A stretch of 64,000 nt of DNA from positions 1 to 64,000 of the forward strand of contig JASAMV010008982.1 in NCBI GenBank assembly GCA_030248065.1, in the 5' to 3' direction. A program made the translations under genes and the position numbers. Source of the DNA: Rhynchonema sp. JSB1_4. Its lineage: Eukaryota; Nematoda; Chromadorea; Monhysterida; Xyalidae. Under the pieces are notes generated by a model. It was given only the letters and a program-made list of their open reading frames with translations, searched no databases and was not told where the DNA came from. The stretch's first letter is position 1, and every line of letters begins with the position of its first letter. Positions 1 through 10,883 of the stretch are shown here, one piece after another.

Positions 1-109
1 CTTTACCAGTGCCGAGAAATTCTGCGTAGGAATTTTGACCTTTTTAATGATTTTTCCCTTTGACTTGACGACACCAAACAGGGCATGGGAACAATACCTG
101 TTTCCCCAA

Positions 110-645
110 GATCCCAATACCAATACCCAATACCATGCCAATACCAATGCCAGGCACAGACCAATACCCAATACCAATACCATACCCAACACCAAGACCA
201 AACCATTACCACTTGGAGTCGCAGTATTGGTTCTGGTATTGGGTTTTCGGTATTCGGATTATAAAAGGTATTGGGTTGGTATTGGGTATGAGGGTATTCG
301 GCTTGGTTTTAGTATTAGGAATTTGGGTATCCTGAAGTAGTAGTAGTGGTTTTAGATTGGTTTGGTATTGGGTATTGGGTCAGGTATTGGGTTTGGTATT
401 GGTTTGGTATTGGGTTTGGTGCCTTGCCTGGTATTGTGTTTGGTATTGGTTTGGTATTGGGTTTTTGCGTTTGGCATCAGGTATTGATTTTGGGCCAATA
501 CCTGCGTAAACCCAATACCAATACCCAATACCAATACCAGACGTGAACCAATACCCAATACCCAATACCAGAGTTGGACCCAATACCAATACCAGAAGCT
601 GGTATTGGTATTGGTACATTGGGTATTGGTATTATTGGTGCCCAT
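110..645. repeat. CCAATA / TATTGG inverted simple-sequence arrays
   Basis: Blocks of a degenerate CCAATA hexamer (about 110-215 and 505-600) alternate with blocks of its reverse complement TATTGG (about 225-480 and 600-640). The strands can therefore pair into large hairpins. Open reading frames here encode only Tyr/Trp/Gly or Pro/Asn/Thr strings and are products of the repeat. The layout resembles the inverted terminal arrays of other elements in this window, but the window starts too close to define an end or a target-site duplication. Confidence 0.8.
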
Positions 646-664
646 GCATGCCTACACCAAAGTC

Positions 665-1045
665 GGACCGGGCCGCAATTTTGGACTAGTAAATCCGGCC
701 GGGCCAGCCGGAGGCTTGGTCATGGGTCAGTCGAGCCGGGCGCCGAATCTATGGAACACCCCAGAGATTAGGATCGGGCCGGCCGGGCTCGAGGTTCGTG
801 CTGGGCCGGGATTTTGGATTTGTGACTCGTGCCGGGCCGGGCCGGACTTGCCGTGCCGGTCCGACCCCGGCCCGAATTGTTTAAATTTCAAGCGAAAAGC
901 GCATTTTTTGACCAAAAAAATTCCAAAAAATGCGCTTCGCGCAGAATACGTGCATATTTTTGTGGGGCTCAAAAAAACGGACCCGGTTCGAGAAGCCGAA
1001 TTACAAAAACATAAACATGTTTGTTGGGCCGGGCCGGGCGGGGGG
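665..1045. repeat. GGCCGG-rich degenerate repeat
   Basis: A GC-rich stretch built from degenerate CCGGGCCGG units, densest at 665-880 and reappearing at about 1020-1045. It interrupts otherwise A/T-rich sequence and directly follows the CCAATA arrays. No coding signal is visible. It may be one terminal array of another element or a degenerate satellite. Confidence 0.6.
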
Positions 1046-1227
1046 TCACCCAGGTACCCACCCACCCCCACCCAGAACACATGCTAACACCCCTAAATTT
1101 GAAATTGCGCGCTCAATGCGTTCGCCGAATTTCCTGCTTGGAAAAGGCGGCTGAACTGAAACATTTAACCGTTTTTGCTGTACCCATGCGTCTGTCGCAG
1201 AGATTAGGTTGGATCAGGATCAGAGTT

Positions 1228-1600
1228 CGGTAGGAAACAAAAGGAAAAAAAATTCGTTTTGTTCCTAGGAAAAAATGGTACCCAAAGAAAAGGAAAAAAT
1301 ATAGGGAAAAAATGAAACAATAGGAAAAAAACGTAATTTTTAAAGGAAAAAAACGTCTGTCCAGCAAAAAAATGAAATTTATTCTGAGACGAAAGTGGAC
1401 ATGGGCACTAATTTTGGCCATTTTGGTCAAAAATCGGCACTTTTGGGACAAAATCGGGGGATACCTACTGTACCGGGGTGAAAATAGGGGGATACCTGCT
1501 GTACCATGCCAGACATCGGGGGGGATACCAACTGTACCAGTTACCAGGCGAGGGGGCCATACCAACTGTACTGGGGGGGGGGGCCTAACCCCCCAAGCCC
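1228..1600. repeat. A-rich tract and GGGGATACC..CTGTACC repeats
   Basis: From 1228 to about 1370 the sequence is a run of GGAAAAAA-type units. From about 1455 to 1590 there are four imperfect copies of a unit reading roughly GGGGGATACC, two or three bases, CTGTACC, ending in G and C homopolymers. The fructose-1,6-bisphosphatase start lies about 130 bases downstream. No gene is seen here. Confidence 0.6.
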
Positions 1601-1725
1601 CCCCCACCTCCAACACTGGTCTGCCTAGCAAGAAAGATAGATAGCTGATACTTCCCCCAACCACATTACTGCTTAGCCTGCCACTACACTGCTTGTGTGT
1701 CAATTGTTCAGTTTACATCGCAATC

Positions 1726-4700
1726 ATGTCGGACTCACCGCAGCAGCCGGAGAACAAATTTGCCAAGTACATGATGTCGGACTCGAACAAGTACATGGGC
1801 GTCGATTGTGATTGCATCACGCTGACGCGACTGGTGCTGCAAGACCACAAAGCGGTAAATTGCAGTTGCGTTTTGTATTGTCTGCGGAACATCACAGCGA
1901 CTGGCGTTTGCCTGCCGTGTTGTAACATAAACACATACCGTATGTATGTTTTAACTGACAGTCCGACGATGCTGCCGGCGACTTGCCCCAGGTGCTCACG
2001 GCGTTGCTCACATCGATCAAGGCCATATCGGCCAATGTACGCAAAGCCGGTTTTGCACAATTGTTCGTTCTTGTGTTCTTAGCTTTGTGTGACTGCTGAA
2101 ACCTTCGCCATTGTAGCAATAACGAATCAAGTGTTGTAGATATGGCGGCAAGCACGGCACGATCAACATTCACGGTGATGTGGTGCAACAAATGGACATG
2201 TTTTCGAATGAGCTGTTGATCAACATGTTGCGATCGTCGTTCAAAACCTGCGCCATCATATCCGAGGAGAGCAACACTGTTGTCGAAGTGAGTTGTGCTT
2301 TTCGTGCTTCTTCCAGCAAGGTACCCCCCCAGCCAAACCCAACCAATTAGTTGTCCAATCCTATGTGTTTTCAGGGAAATCTGGGTGGCCGTTTCATTGT
2401 CGCGTTTGACCCACTTGATGGGTCGTGCAATATCGATTGTCATGTTACAATTGGTACCATTTTCTCAATCTGGGAACGTGTGAGTTTGTTTTTCGCATTT
2501 TTTGAAACAGCTTTTAATTCACATCGCATTTCAGGTATCCCCAGAAGGATCCAAAGTAACAGAGGCAGATGTGCTGCAAACGGGACGCAAACTGGTCGCC
2601 GCTGGTTACGCTTGTTACGGGTCAGCAACCATCGTCATGTTGACAACGGGAAAGGGCGTAAATGGATTTACGCTCGATCCGGTCAGGCGCACGGCATTGC
2701 ATGCGTCAATAATTTTTTGGCAACTCACCTATCTTGACTTTACTGTCGAACACTTTGTTTATCGCCGGTTGTTGTTGTTTGTTTATTGCTCTCTTATTTG
2801 TTTATCGCCGGTGATTTTGCACTCGCTGAGAAATCAGGATCGAAGTTAGAGTCAAAGTCGATGTACAACCATAATCTTTATCATGGGACCAGCACGTCTT
2901 TTTATCATTTTTCAAATGATGGATGAATTGATATCATTTTTCAAATTATTGCAGGCCATCGGCTCATTTATCCTATCCCATCCGAACATCAAAATACCGA
3001 AACGCGGCGATATCTACAGCACCAACGAGGGACACAAACGTTTCTTCACGGAGGGCGTCAAACAATACTTGAACCATATAAATTATCCCAAGGTTGCTTG
3101 TTTTTATGTAAAATATTCCGAGCATCATCAATTTATTTTGCTATTTAGGAAGGTGAACATGCAATGACGTTGCGTTACGTGGGCTCCTGTGTGTCAGATA
3201 TGCATCGTACGTTACTAAAAGGCGGCATATATTTCTACCCGCCGCTTACCAATGCACCTGGGGGAAAAGTTGGTGGTTTAGTTCTTTCTTTTAATCTGTG
3301 AATGGATCATCAGGCACATATCCGAAGCCTGCCAGTGGCTAAAGAGGCTGCCGTTAGTGGTATTGTCTGTTATCTGGATCACGCTACGTTTTGAATTTGT
3401 TCGTTTTGCTGCGTGCGTGCACACAACTCAATAATACATAATAGAAGAAGGTTGTGCATAATCACAAGGCCAACTGATTTTCGAATTTCTAGATCGACTG
3501 CTGACGCCAAATTCGAACATCGGAAACATGTTCCCACATTGTTTACCTTTTTATAAACACTCTTTGCGTAATAGGTGTTATCAGTAAACTTTGCAGTATC
3601 CTTGGGGCAGTAAGGCCGCGTTCACAATGCAGCGGATTAGCGGGTTGCGGATTAGCGGGCCCGCTTTTCGCGCACGCTTTTGCATTCACAATGGAAATTG
3701 AAAAAGCGGATTAGCGGGTCAGCTAATTGGAGACCCGCTAATCCGCTAACCCGCTAATCCGCAAAAAGTGTTTGCGCTCACAATGCACGTTGTCCGAGTT
3801 TAGGTGAAAAAGTAGATTTACTTCAAAATTTTGTTGTTTGTGTCTTTCTTTGTTCAACAAATGGCAAATTACACACATCAAATCAATCAAATGTTGCTAT
3901 TCTAAATGTTTCATTGGATTGCAGCATTTCCAACCAATAAACAGAAATATAGGAACACCGATCACGAAAATAGCACGAATAACACATAGGCGTATATTAG
4001 AGTGGTCAACTCAAGTGGTCGAATCACTTTGTCAACTTACATTGTAGATTCGTCAACTCACCCCGAATGCCATGTATTATTTCTCGCATTTATTTAGGAC
4101 TGCTGTGAGTTGACTAAGTGATTTGACCACTTGAGTTGACCATTGTAATATTAGCCAAACTTCGACCACATGCGCCTCAGGACGCAGTGTTTTTATGCAC
4201 GAACAAACCTTCGCGTGTGTGATATCATAAGCACTGCACTGTCTAGTTTAGCGCAACACAGACTTGCAGTTTACACGCTGCTAGGTTTATCACTCACTTT
4301 ATAGCAGGATAGATGCAGAGCTGCGAAGCGCAGCGGTAGCGCGCTGGCCTGCTGAATAATAGGGCGCGTGTACGATACCGCCCATGGACATTACTTTACA
4401 TTATTTTTTCAGTTTTTTTGTTTTCATGTGAAACCGTGTAAAAATAGTTGGCCGCTGTGGCAAAAATGTGAATGAGTTGAATTGCATTCTCGCATTGATT
4501 GTTCAATGCAAGTTATTTCTTCAGTGGCTGGCTGGCTGGCTTTACTTTCGCCACGATGCAAAGCCCGTCGGAAAAAAAACAGCACGCACATTTTGCAATA
4601 CAGCATTTTGCAACCATGTCGTGTAGAGTCGAAACTGAACGCGATAATGATACCATACGTTGTAAAAAATCTGTTTTCCAAACATCAAGCTGCAACACAA

Positions 4701-5351
4701 ACGTTTCCAGTGAACGCAGGTGGTTAAGCTGCTAATTTATACACTTTTTTCATGCTCTGAAAATGTTTTGAAGGCAAATAATAAACTTCTGAACGTGCGC
4801 CTCCGGTGCTAATCCGCAAAAAATAGAACCAGTTCTAATCGTGAAAAGCGCATTAGCGGACCCGCTAATCCGCTAACAGGCTAATCCGCTTTGCATTGTG
4901 AATGCACACGCGTGCAGCGGATTAGCGGGTGTGAAAAGTTGCTCGCCCGCTAATCCGCTAACCCGCTAATCCGCTTTTTGCATTGTGAATGCAAAAGCGT
5001 GCGCATCTCGCCCGCTAATCCGCTAATCCGCTTGCATTGTGAATGCGGCCTAAGTCACGTGCAACCGGACCAGTCACGGAGTAGACAAAATCGGTCGCTA
5101 CTGGGTTGAGCGTAGCTCCAACGCGCTACATGACCCACACATAATATCTGATGTTTCAGCTGCGTCTATTATACGAATGCATGCCATTGGCATGGATCAT
5201 GGAGCAAGCCGGTGGTATCGCGTCCACAGGCACGCAACCGATTTTGGACGTACAACCTACGAGCGTGCATCAGCGATCACCCATATTTATTGGATCGCCC
5301 GACAATGTGAATGAAGTGCTCGAGTTTGTGAGGAAATATGACCACAAATAG
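1726..5351 (+). CDS. fbp: fructose-1,6-bisphosphatase
   Basis: Hydrolyses fructose 1,6-bisphosphate to fructose 6-phosphate in cytosolic gluconeogenesis. Eight exons: 1726-1854, 1962-2062, 2140-2287, 2375-2479, 2535-2681, 2955-3092, 3149-3268, 5160-5351. They join in phase to 359 codons, slightly longer than the usual 335-340 because of an extended N-terminus. Visible family features in order: TLTRLVLQ (N-terminal AMP-site helix), the metal-binding acidic pair in [17 protein letters not shown] (metal and catalytic loop; most animal enzymes have Ser where this has Cys), [29 protein letters not shown] (phosphate site), [19 protein letters not shown] and a C-terminal [16 protein letters not shown]. 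The start is the Met nearest the conserved N-terminus; an in-frame Met lies at 1693. Intron 7 (1.9 kb) carries a transposon-like element. The splice models are by eye, but the family is certain. Confidence 0.95.
4003..4142. repeat. nested hairpin (short inverted-repeat element)
   Basis: About 40 bases starting TGGTCAACTCAAGTGGTC are repeated in reverse complement at 4100-4142, giving a near-perfect hairpin with a roughly 55-base loop. ATATTAG occurs just outside both ends, which could be a target-site duplication. It sits inside the larger TAA-flanked element, so it probably inserted later. Confidence 0.55.
4316..4385 (+). other. tRNA-like (SINE-head-like) segment
   Basis: The segment contains an A-box-like stretch AGCGCAGCGGTAGCGCGC followed about 35 bases later by a B-box-like GTGTACGATACC, with tRNA-like spacing. 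The D-arm can pair but the anticodon and acceptor stems are poorly paired, so it is not a convincing functional tRNA. It may be the promoter head of a SINE or a decayed tRNA carried in the surrounding element. No SINE tail was identified. Confidence 0.4.
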
Positions 5352-7008
5352 GTCCTATTAGAATTGTGCTACGATTTATACTTTCGGCTGAAAGCTGATC
5401 AGAAAACTGTTTAAAAATTATGATCCTTTGTTAAACGGGCTTTCTTTGCCAGCCAATCGACAAATATACAGAAAATGTGCAGTTGCTTGTTTTTTCCTTC
5501 CAACGAGTATCATTCGTGTATTTCATGACATTCTAGATTTTGATAACTATCTTTCTCAATTCGTTTGTTATTATTTATAATTGGGTTCCAATATGTTTCA
5601 ATGATCTACACTCAACGTTTCATATTAGCTGGTTTGTTTTGTTTAATTTCATACATTCTGGGATAGATAATTAGAGTTATTAGTTTTGTGCCTTAGTCGT
5701 TCCTTGTAATTTACTTTGTGTCATTTTTCTCAAGTTTTGTTGTGTTATTTAGTTCTTGTGTTATCGTTGCCTCAACACACGTCTTGCACATAGAGACTAT
5801 ACACCAGCCTGTGCTTGTGGCTCATTGGTGTTAACTGATATTGTGCTATATATTCAACTGCATCTATTTATATTCAGCATTCTAACGGGTATAGAATTGT
5901 ACCATGATTGTGAAGCTGCGCTGTTTATGAAAAGTGTCTAGCTCAAACATTAGCTTCACAGTTGGATACAATTGAAACAGATCTTCCTTCATCTTGCGAT
6001 AACGTTTGAGGGGGAAGAAATCACACGATTTTTTTTGCGAACTTCACGTCGTCCAGTTTGTGCCTGCAACATTGTGTGTGTTTTGAGAAAAACAAAAGTC
6101 CTTAGTGCAAATCACACCCCAGTGAAGCTTGCGCATGTTCTTGAAATCAAATTGACTCACGTGCCATTTTGACGCAACGGCAACGTTACTCTTCTGACCG
6201 TTTTCCGAGTTGCGCATTGAACAGTTCTTTCAAATCGGAGAGATCGTGCCTGTGGAAGGGAGCTGAAAACCACAAGCAGTCACTGATATATATGTTGTCA
6301 CCCAGCCTGTCGATTATAAGACTGCTCGAACGGGATTGCGATTCGGGATCGGTTTTTCGTGGACGGGATTGAAATTTTTGGGTTTTGGCGCAATAATAAT
6401 CACGCATAATTGACGGTGTTTACCCCGCAGTCGCTCTGCGAAACAACCGCGGGGAAGATAACCCCAAATGGTACCAGTCTTGACAATTTTTTCCACATTT
6501 TTGCTGTCACACTTAGTATTTTTGCATTGCATAATCCCCGGTGGTGGATTGGACAAAGCCGATTTGAGCAAGAAAGAAAGAGCAGGGCTCTCATTTCAGG
6601 CTTGGGCTTTTTGGCATCAGGGAGAGGCTCACACTCAGGCTTAGTTTTGTGCTTGGGCTTAGGCCTATTCGTTTTTAGGTTCAGCACTTTTGGACTCTGC
6701 TCTTTTTCTCGCTCAAACAGGCTTTGCTCAATTGCCCTTGCCCGTAAGAATGGACGATCGGGATCCGGAATATTAATCGAGATTGACATTCTCCTGATCT
6801 GGATTTCGGTATCCCGTTCGAGGACTGAACATTAAGTCTGGGAACACTAACAAGCCTTCCAAAACGATCTGCTCGCCCGATTTTCCATTTGGTTCCTCTT
6901 ATCAACAGAGTCGTCATCGGTTCCTGCAAATTCATCGACCTGCTCAGTACAGTATTAATCTTCGTGTATTGTGGAATAGTGCAACGATGAAATTACGCAG
7001 CTCCAGTT
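5352..7008. other. intergenic, decayed repeat only
   Basis: This holds the downstream region of the fructose-1,6-bisphosphatase gene and the 3' flank of the first peptide gene. It is mostly A/T-rich with no supported exon. The decayed hAT-like element at 6322-6837 is the only recognisable structure. Reading frames of 60-140 codons here lack similarity or codon bias that I can see. Confidence 0.6.
6322..6837. mobile_element. probable decayed hAT-like element
   Basis: The left end reads CTGCTCGAACGGGATTG and the right end is the reverse complement of CAGTCCTCGAACGGGAT. Both closely match the terminal repeat CAGTGTTCGAACGGGAT of the hAT element in the nephrocystin-1 intron. GGGATC-type units follow each end. 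The left terminus is damaged and no eight-base target duplication is visible, so this is an old or rearranged copy. The interior contains degenerate AGGCTTGGGCTT units and no transposase. Confidence 0.45.
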
Positions 7009-7432
7009 TTATTTTTTCTTGTCAAGCTTACCATCTCGCTTTCCAAATCGGTTTTTCATCATTGACATGAACGTTTCCATCTCTTCCTTTACGTTCGGGT
7101 TTTGTCGACGCTGGTGACAGCTGCGACACACACTATTGTTGGGCAGATGTGGACCTACAGGCAAACGGGTGTCATCAACATATGTATGTATACTGCATAA
7201 TGTCGGCTTCGCTGGCCAACACAAAATTGGTATGATATTGCGCGTCGGTGGTACAGCTCATCAAACTCGTGTAAACAAAACAGTTGGATGAGTTCACCAC
7301 ACGTGACGCACCTAGCCGCTTGCCGTCCCGCATGTTCATCAGGTTGACCAGTGCCTGCATTGGACCGCATTCGACCACCAAGGTCGTGTAAAAGATGGTC
7401 ACCACAAACAAAGTGACCGACATCCTGGTCAT
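7009..7432 (-). CDS. amidated-peptide precursor A (Asn-Arg-Phe-amide type)
   Basis: Two exons, 7432-7312 and 7154-7009, join in phase 1 to an 88-residue secreted precursor. Residues 1-22 form a signal peptide (hydrophobic TLFVVTIFYTTLVV ending in EC). Two dibasic amidation sites follow: GPMQALVNLMNMRDGKR early in exon 1, and FMSMMKNRFGKR near the C-terminus in exon 2. Between them is a short segment with a CRSC pair. GKR is the standard signal for cleavage and C-terminal amidation, so the predicted peptides end in Arg-Asp-amide and Asn-Arg-Phe-amide. It resembles the neighbouring precursor B in the Met-rich body, the NR(F/Y)GKR end and the phase-1 intron after the first peptide. I do not recognise a named family. 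RYamide/luqin or RFamide peptides are alternatives, but their usual flanking residues are absent. Confidence 0.72.
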
Positions 7433-7752
7433 AGTTGCAGCAACGCGAAAATGTCAAAAACCGCACCGCTAAAAAATTCTCGCCTGAGAGGCTTGTGGAC
7501 AATTTCAAACTCCGTTCCAGCAATTGACTATCGGTTCGCAGCACGTAATGTAATTCTTGTGGTCAAACGTTACTTTATTTCTGAACTCACACTCGCAACA
7601 AAACGTGCTCCGCCGCGTGCTATCAGGAACTAAACAGCTTGGTGTGTTTTGTGAAAAAGCGATAAGCGGGCCTTAGTGCCGGACAGAACTTTTCCGGTGG
7701 TGCGTAATCAAGCCTGGTAATTGGTGCGGTCCGGTCTACGTGACGATTCTTA

Positions 7753-8702
7753 GGCTGCCTTCACAATGCATGCGCGTTTGCGTGTTTGCGCATTTGCGCG
7801 TTTGCGCATGCGCGTTTGCGCGTCACATTTTTTGACGCGCATTGGTGTTCACAATGCAAATTTCATGCGCAAACGCGCACGCGCAAACGCGCATGCGCAA
7901 ACGCGCAAATGCGCAAACGCGCAGTGCGCATCTGTGTTCACAATCGACATGCGCGTTTGCGCATCAGATTAGAATAGCGTGTGCATGAAATTTGGAACAG
8001 TTGTTTTTTTTGCATTTTCATATTCGCACCGGGCTGGCATGCGTCCGGCGGGAGATTGAGCTCATCGTCTGTTGATGAGCATTCACCTTTGCTGTCCCAT
8101 GATGTAATTTTTAAAAGGAAAACTTGAGATTGCGGAATATTTTTTGGCAATGAATGATAGAAAATACATAAAATTACTATCAAACAGAATAAAAGTTGAA
8201 CCCTCCACCCGATTCCATTGAAATTGTTCAAAGAAAAGCATACGAACAAAAAACAAACAAGACAAGTTGTGAAAAATACAATTTTCGACGTTTTGTTTCC
8301 TGTGAAAGAATGACTTTTGAAATGAAACATAAACAACGGCTGAGTGATAAAACAACAAACGTAAAAGGATCGTAACAGGTGGCCATATCGTTTTTAAAAT
8401 ATAATTTGTTGGAATAATAATGTTTTTTTACTTCAGGCAGCTCGGGCAAGCCAAACGCGCACGCAAAATTAGAACCAATCCTAATCGTATTTTTGCGCGT
8501 TTGCGCGTCAAAAACGCGCAGACGCGCAAACGCGCAGATGCATTGTGAACACAAATGCGCGTGCGCGTTTGCGCATGCGCACGAGCCCGGCGCGCAAACG
8601 CGCAGATGCGCAAACGCGCAAATGCATTGTGAACACAAATGCGCGTCAGTTTCGTGCGCAAATGCGCAAACGCGCAAACGCGCATGCATTGTGAAGGCAG
8701 CC
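7753..8702. mobile_element. element with GCGCAAACGCGCA inverted arrays
   Basis: Terminal inverted repeats read GGCTGCCTTCACAATGCATG on the left with the reverse complement on the right. They share the TTCACAATGC core of the element at 3614-5050. Subterminal arrays of TTTGCGCGTTTGCGCA units (about 7775-7965, and 8500-8695 in reverse) carry internal copies of TTCACAATG, marking array sub-blocks. The flanks are TTA on the left and TAA on the right, compatible with a mutated TWA target duplication. No transposase frame. It separates the two peptide-precursor genes. Confidence 0.7.
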
Positions 8703-9254
8703 TAATTCAGCATATCAAAAAACCAAGCATACCGTGTTGCCCAAAGAAACCGCCCATTCGCAATAAACTCCTGTTTCTAAGCAACGCCCAGGGGTCGTTA
8801 CGATAAAAACGGTACATGATCTCACCAAGGCCCTGCCGTATTTAGGAAGCTCAGTTTTTTCGTCCAGTAGTGGAAAGTGCGAAACTTGGTTAATCACATT
8901 ATTAACAACGTAGTCTCGTCGTGACCAAGTTGCTTCTCATATTATGTAATAATTTTGCTGTGTTTGCTAATATCCGTCCAACAACATGCCAGTTTGTCAT
9001 TGATCAGATGCAGTTTATATGTACATGTTGTTACACCCAGTACTTATTTTACCCTTTTTTAACATTTAACAATCCTGCTCATCAAAACAAACATCTTGTG
9101 TTAGCCTAAGTAATGACGAAGCTAAGTTCACGTTAAACTTTCCATCCATTTTTTTGAGTTATTTATCGAACCGATTGTCGACCATTTCCGACATGATGCG
9201 ATCTAAAAAAATTTTTTGCAATGATTTTTTCACAAATTATTATGTTGGTATATT

Positions 9255-10222
9255 CTACAGTACAATTCGATTATTACAGAAATAAATCAAATACAGTGAC
9301 AGACCGTCATGAGCGAACTCTCCACCTCGTTTACCATACCGGTTGTTCATCATGGACACCAGATTCATCATCTGCAATTTTTCGCTGTCGTCCAAATCTG
9401 AAATTTAACACCAAAAAACAAATGTATTATTATGTATATGTACGTATTATACATATTGTGAAATGCTTGAATAAAATGGTTGTTCGGCTGCTGTTTCTCA
9501 CCTTGTCTCTTACCGTACCGATTATTCATCATGGCCAGCATTGTCCTCATTCGCTCAGCTGCAAATTGGAACTTTCAGCTACACACTCTGGTGGATCCAG
9601 TTTTGAGCATTTCTACCTTTTGCTTATACCATTTTGAAATGCCATTTTTATCTGGTATTTGTTTAGAATTTGTCGACGTTAAAAACACCATGCAATGTGT
9701 GAGCCTGATGTTTTGGCACTTTTACACTCGCAACCACGCTCATTCAAACGGGAGAGGATCCATTTGACTCGAGATCGAGAACCGCGCGATGTGTGGACTT
9801 CGAAGCGTATCAGACCAAAAATTCTGCTTTGGTGGGTCCCTTTTCCCTCTTTTTTCCATTAAATACAATATGCCCGCTTCTGTTCAGGAGGCACAGGGGT
9901 CATCCCCCTTCAGGGACCATTTTTACCCAAGGGGCTATGGCGCCTGGGTCTGCCTTTGATCCGCCGTTGCAGTCTCCCCAGTCTGCGACTGCATGCCTGT
10001 CTCAAAGTTTGAATTGTCATCAAACACATATTTACCGCATAAACCACTGGAACCACGTTCCTCGCACAACTTACAATCCCGTTTTCCATATCGCATCTTC
10101 ATCTGGTTGATCATATCCCTCATTTGTTCCTGTTGAGATTGACTTTTGGCAGCAACCATCACCCGGCCTGCCAACATGACACAGCAGAGCGCCAGCATTG
10201 GACTTGACATGAATCGTGACAT
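9255..10222 (-). CDS. amidated-peptide precursor B (three Arg-Tyr-amide peptides)
   Basis: Three exons, 10222-10075, 9558-9502 and 9397-9255, have matching phase-1 junctions (donors GTAAGT and GTGAGA) and give a 115-residue precursor. A signal peptide (PMLALCCVMLAGRVMVAA) is followed by three peptides, each ending in a GKR amidation-cleavage site: INQMKMRYGKR at the end of exon 1, LAMMNNRYGKR in exon 2 and LVSMMNNRYGKR in exon 3. Each exon contributes one Arg-Tyr-amide peptide, so exon duplication is the likely origin. The bodies are Met-rich and start with acidic/Ser residues (DSERMRTM, DLDDSEKLQ). The tail after the last GKR contains one Cys and looks non-functional. An upstream in-frame Met at 10282 is possible, but the chosen one starts the hydrophobic leader. 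No named family is recognised. Confidence 0.75.
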
Positions 10223-10485
10223 TATAATGTTTTTGCTCGCTGTTTTGGGTACAATACTAACAGGTGCGACAGCTCCAAACAAGAGATCTGGAACTAGAAG
10301 GGCTGTTCACGAACCACTTTCTGGCGTGACACATAACCTTGCCGTTGCGATATTCCTAAATCGCGCCAAATTGACGAACAAAGATTTCTGATCAGTGCCA
10401 CACGAAAACTTGCTTTCCTTTTGGCTCATTACCAATATTTCCTGGTAAATGGCAGTACACAGTTGTATAGGACAAGCACGCAAAA

Positions 10486-10883
10486 AATTAGAAAATTAGA
10501 AAATCTAGCATGAAAGAGTGTCAAAGAACCTAGTGCCTGCCGACCAACGTGGGATGTGTATTGAATTTCAATTCTGATTCGTCCAGGAATGTCATTGGTT
10601 CAGTCGTGGAAGGTGGCTTGGAGTCGGGCGCTGTGCTATTGCGACCATTCAAATACGCTGAATGATGAATTCGCAGTCATCATCAGGACACTGAAGAACA
10701 ATGACTATCCACAACCACAACCGTTCATTGATGCCAAACTATGCATCCACCTGACAGAGTAAACATCAGCCAAACCGTCCAACGACAACAGTAACGCCAT
10801 AAGCAAAGCAAACGCAGCGCGCCGGCAGGCACTAAGTTGTTTCACATTCTTTCATACAGTATAATGTTTCTAATTTTCTAATT
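10486..10883. mobile_element. short foldback element (about 70-base inverted ends)
   Basis: The left end begins AATTAGAAAATTAGAAA and continues with similarity into TAGTGCCTGCCG. The same sequence, with scattered mismatches, is found in reverse complement at about 10820-10883. The interior is short and non-coding. This fits a miniature inverted-repeat element; I could not fix its exact termini or a target duplication. Confidence 0.5.

Larger units (their letters stand above)
3614..5050. mobile_element. PIF/Harbinger-like non-autonomous element with GGATTAGCGG arrays
   Basis: Terminal inverted repeats read GGCCGCGTTCACAATGC on the left and the reverse complement of GGCCGCATTCACAATGC on the right. 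The element is flanked by direct TAA repeats at 3611-3613 and 5051-5053. Just inside each end are tandem, inverted arrays of a GCGGATTAGCGGG-type unit (about 3637-3765 and 4850-5035), interspersed with copies of TTCACAATG. A three-base TWA duplication is typical of PIF/Harbinger transposons; that assignment is inference. No transposase frame is present. The element lies in intron 7 of the fructose-1,6-bisphosphatase gene and contains a nested hairpin and a tRNA-like segment. Confidence 0.75.

Noticed and set aside
3..645. Overlapping open frames of up to 101 codons at the left end
   Set aside because: Their Tyr/Trp/Gly and Pro/Asn/Thr compositions are direct translations of the CCAATA/TATTGG arrays, so they are not genes.
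110..645. CRISPR-like or telomeric repeat array
   Set aside because: Units are contiguous degenerate hexamers without spacers, in alternating orientation, and the organism is a eukaryote with split genes.
7766..8705. Ala/Arg/Cys-rich frames on both strands
   Set aside because: They translate the GCGCAAACGCGCA arrays of the element at 7753-8702.
7009..10222. Assignment of the peptide precursors to RYamide/luqin or FMRFamide families
   Set aside because: Only the last one or two residues before the amide agree; the conserved upstream residues and the luqin C-terminal cysteine pattern are not seen.
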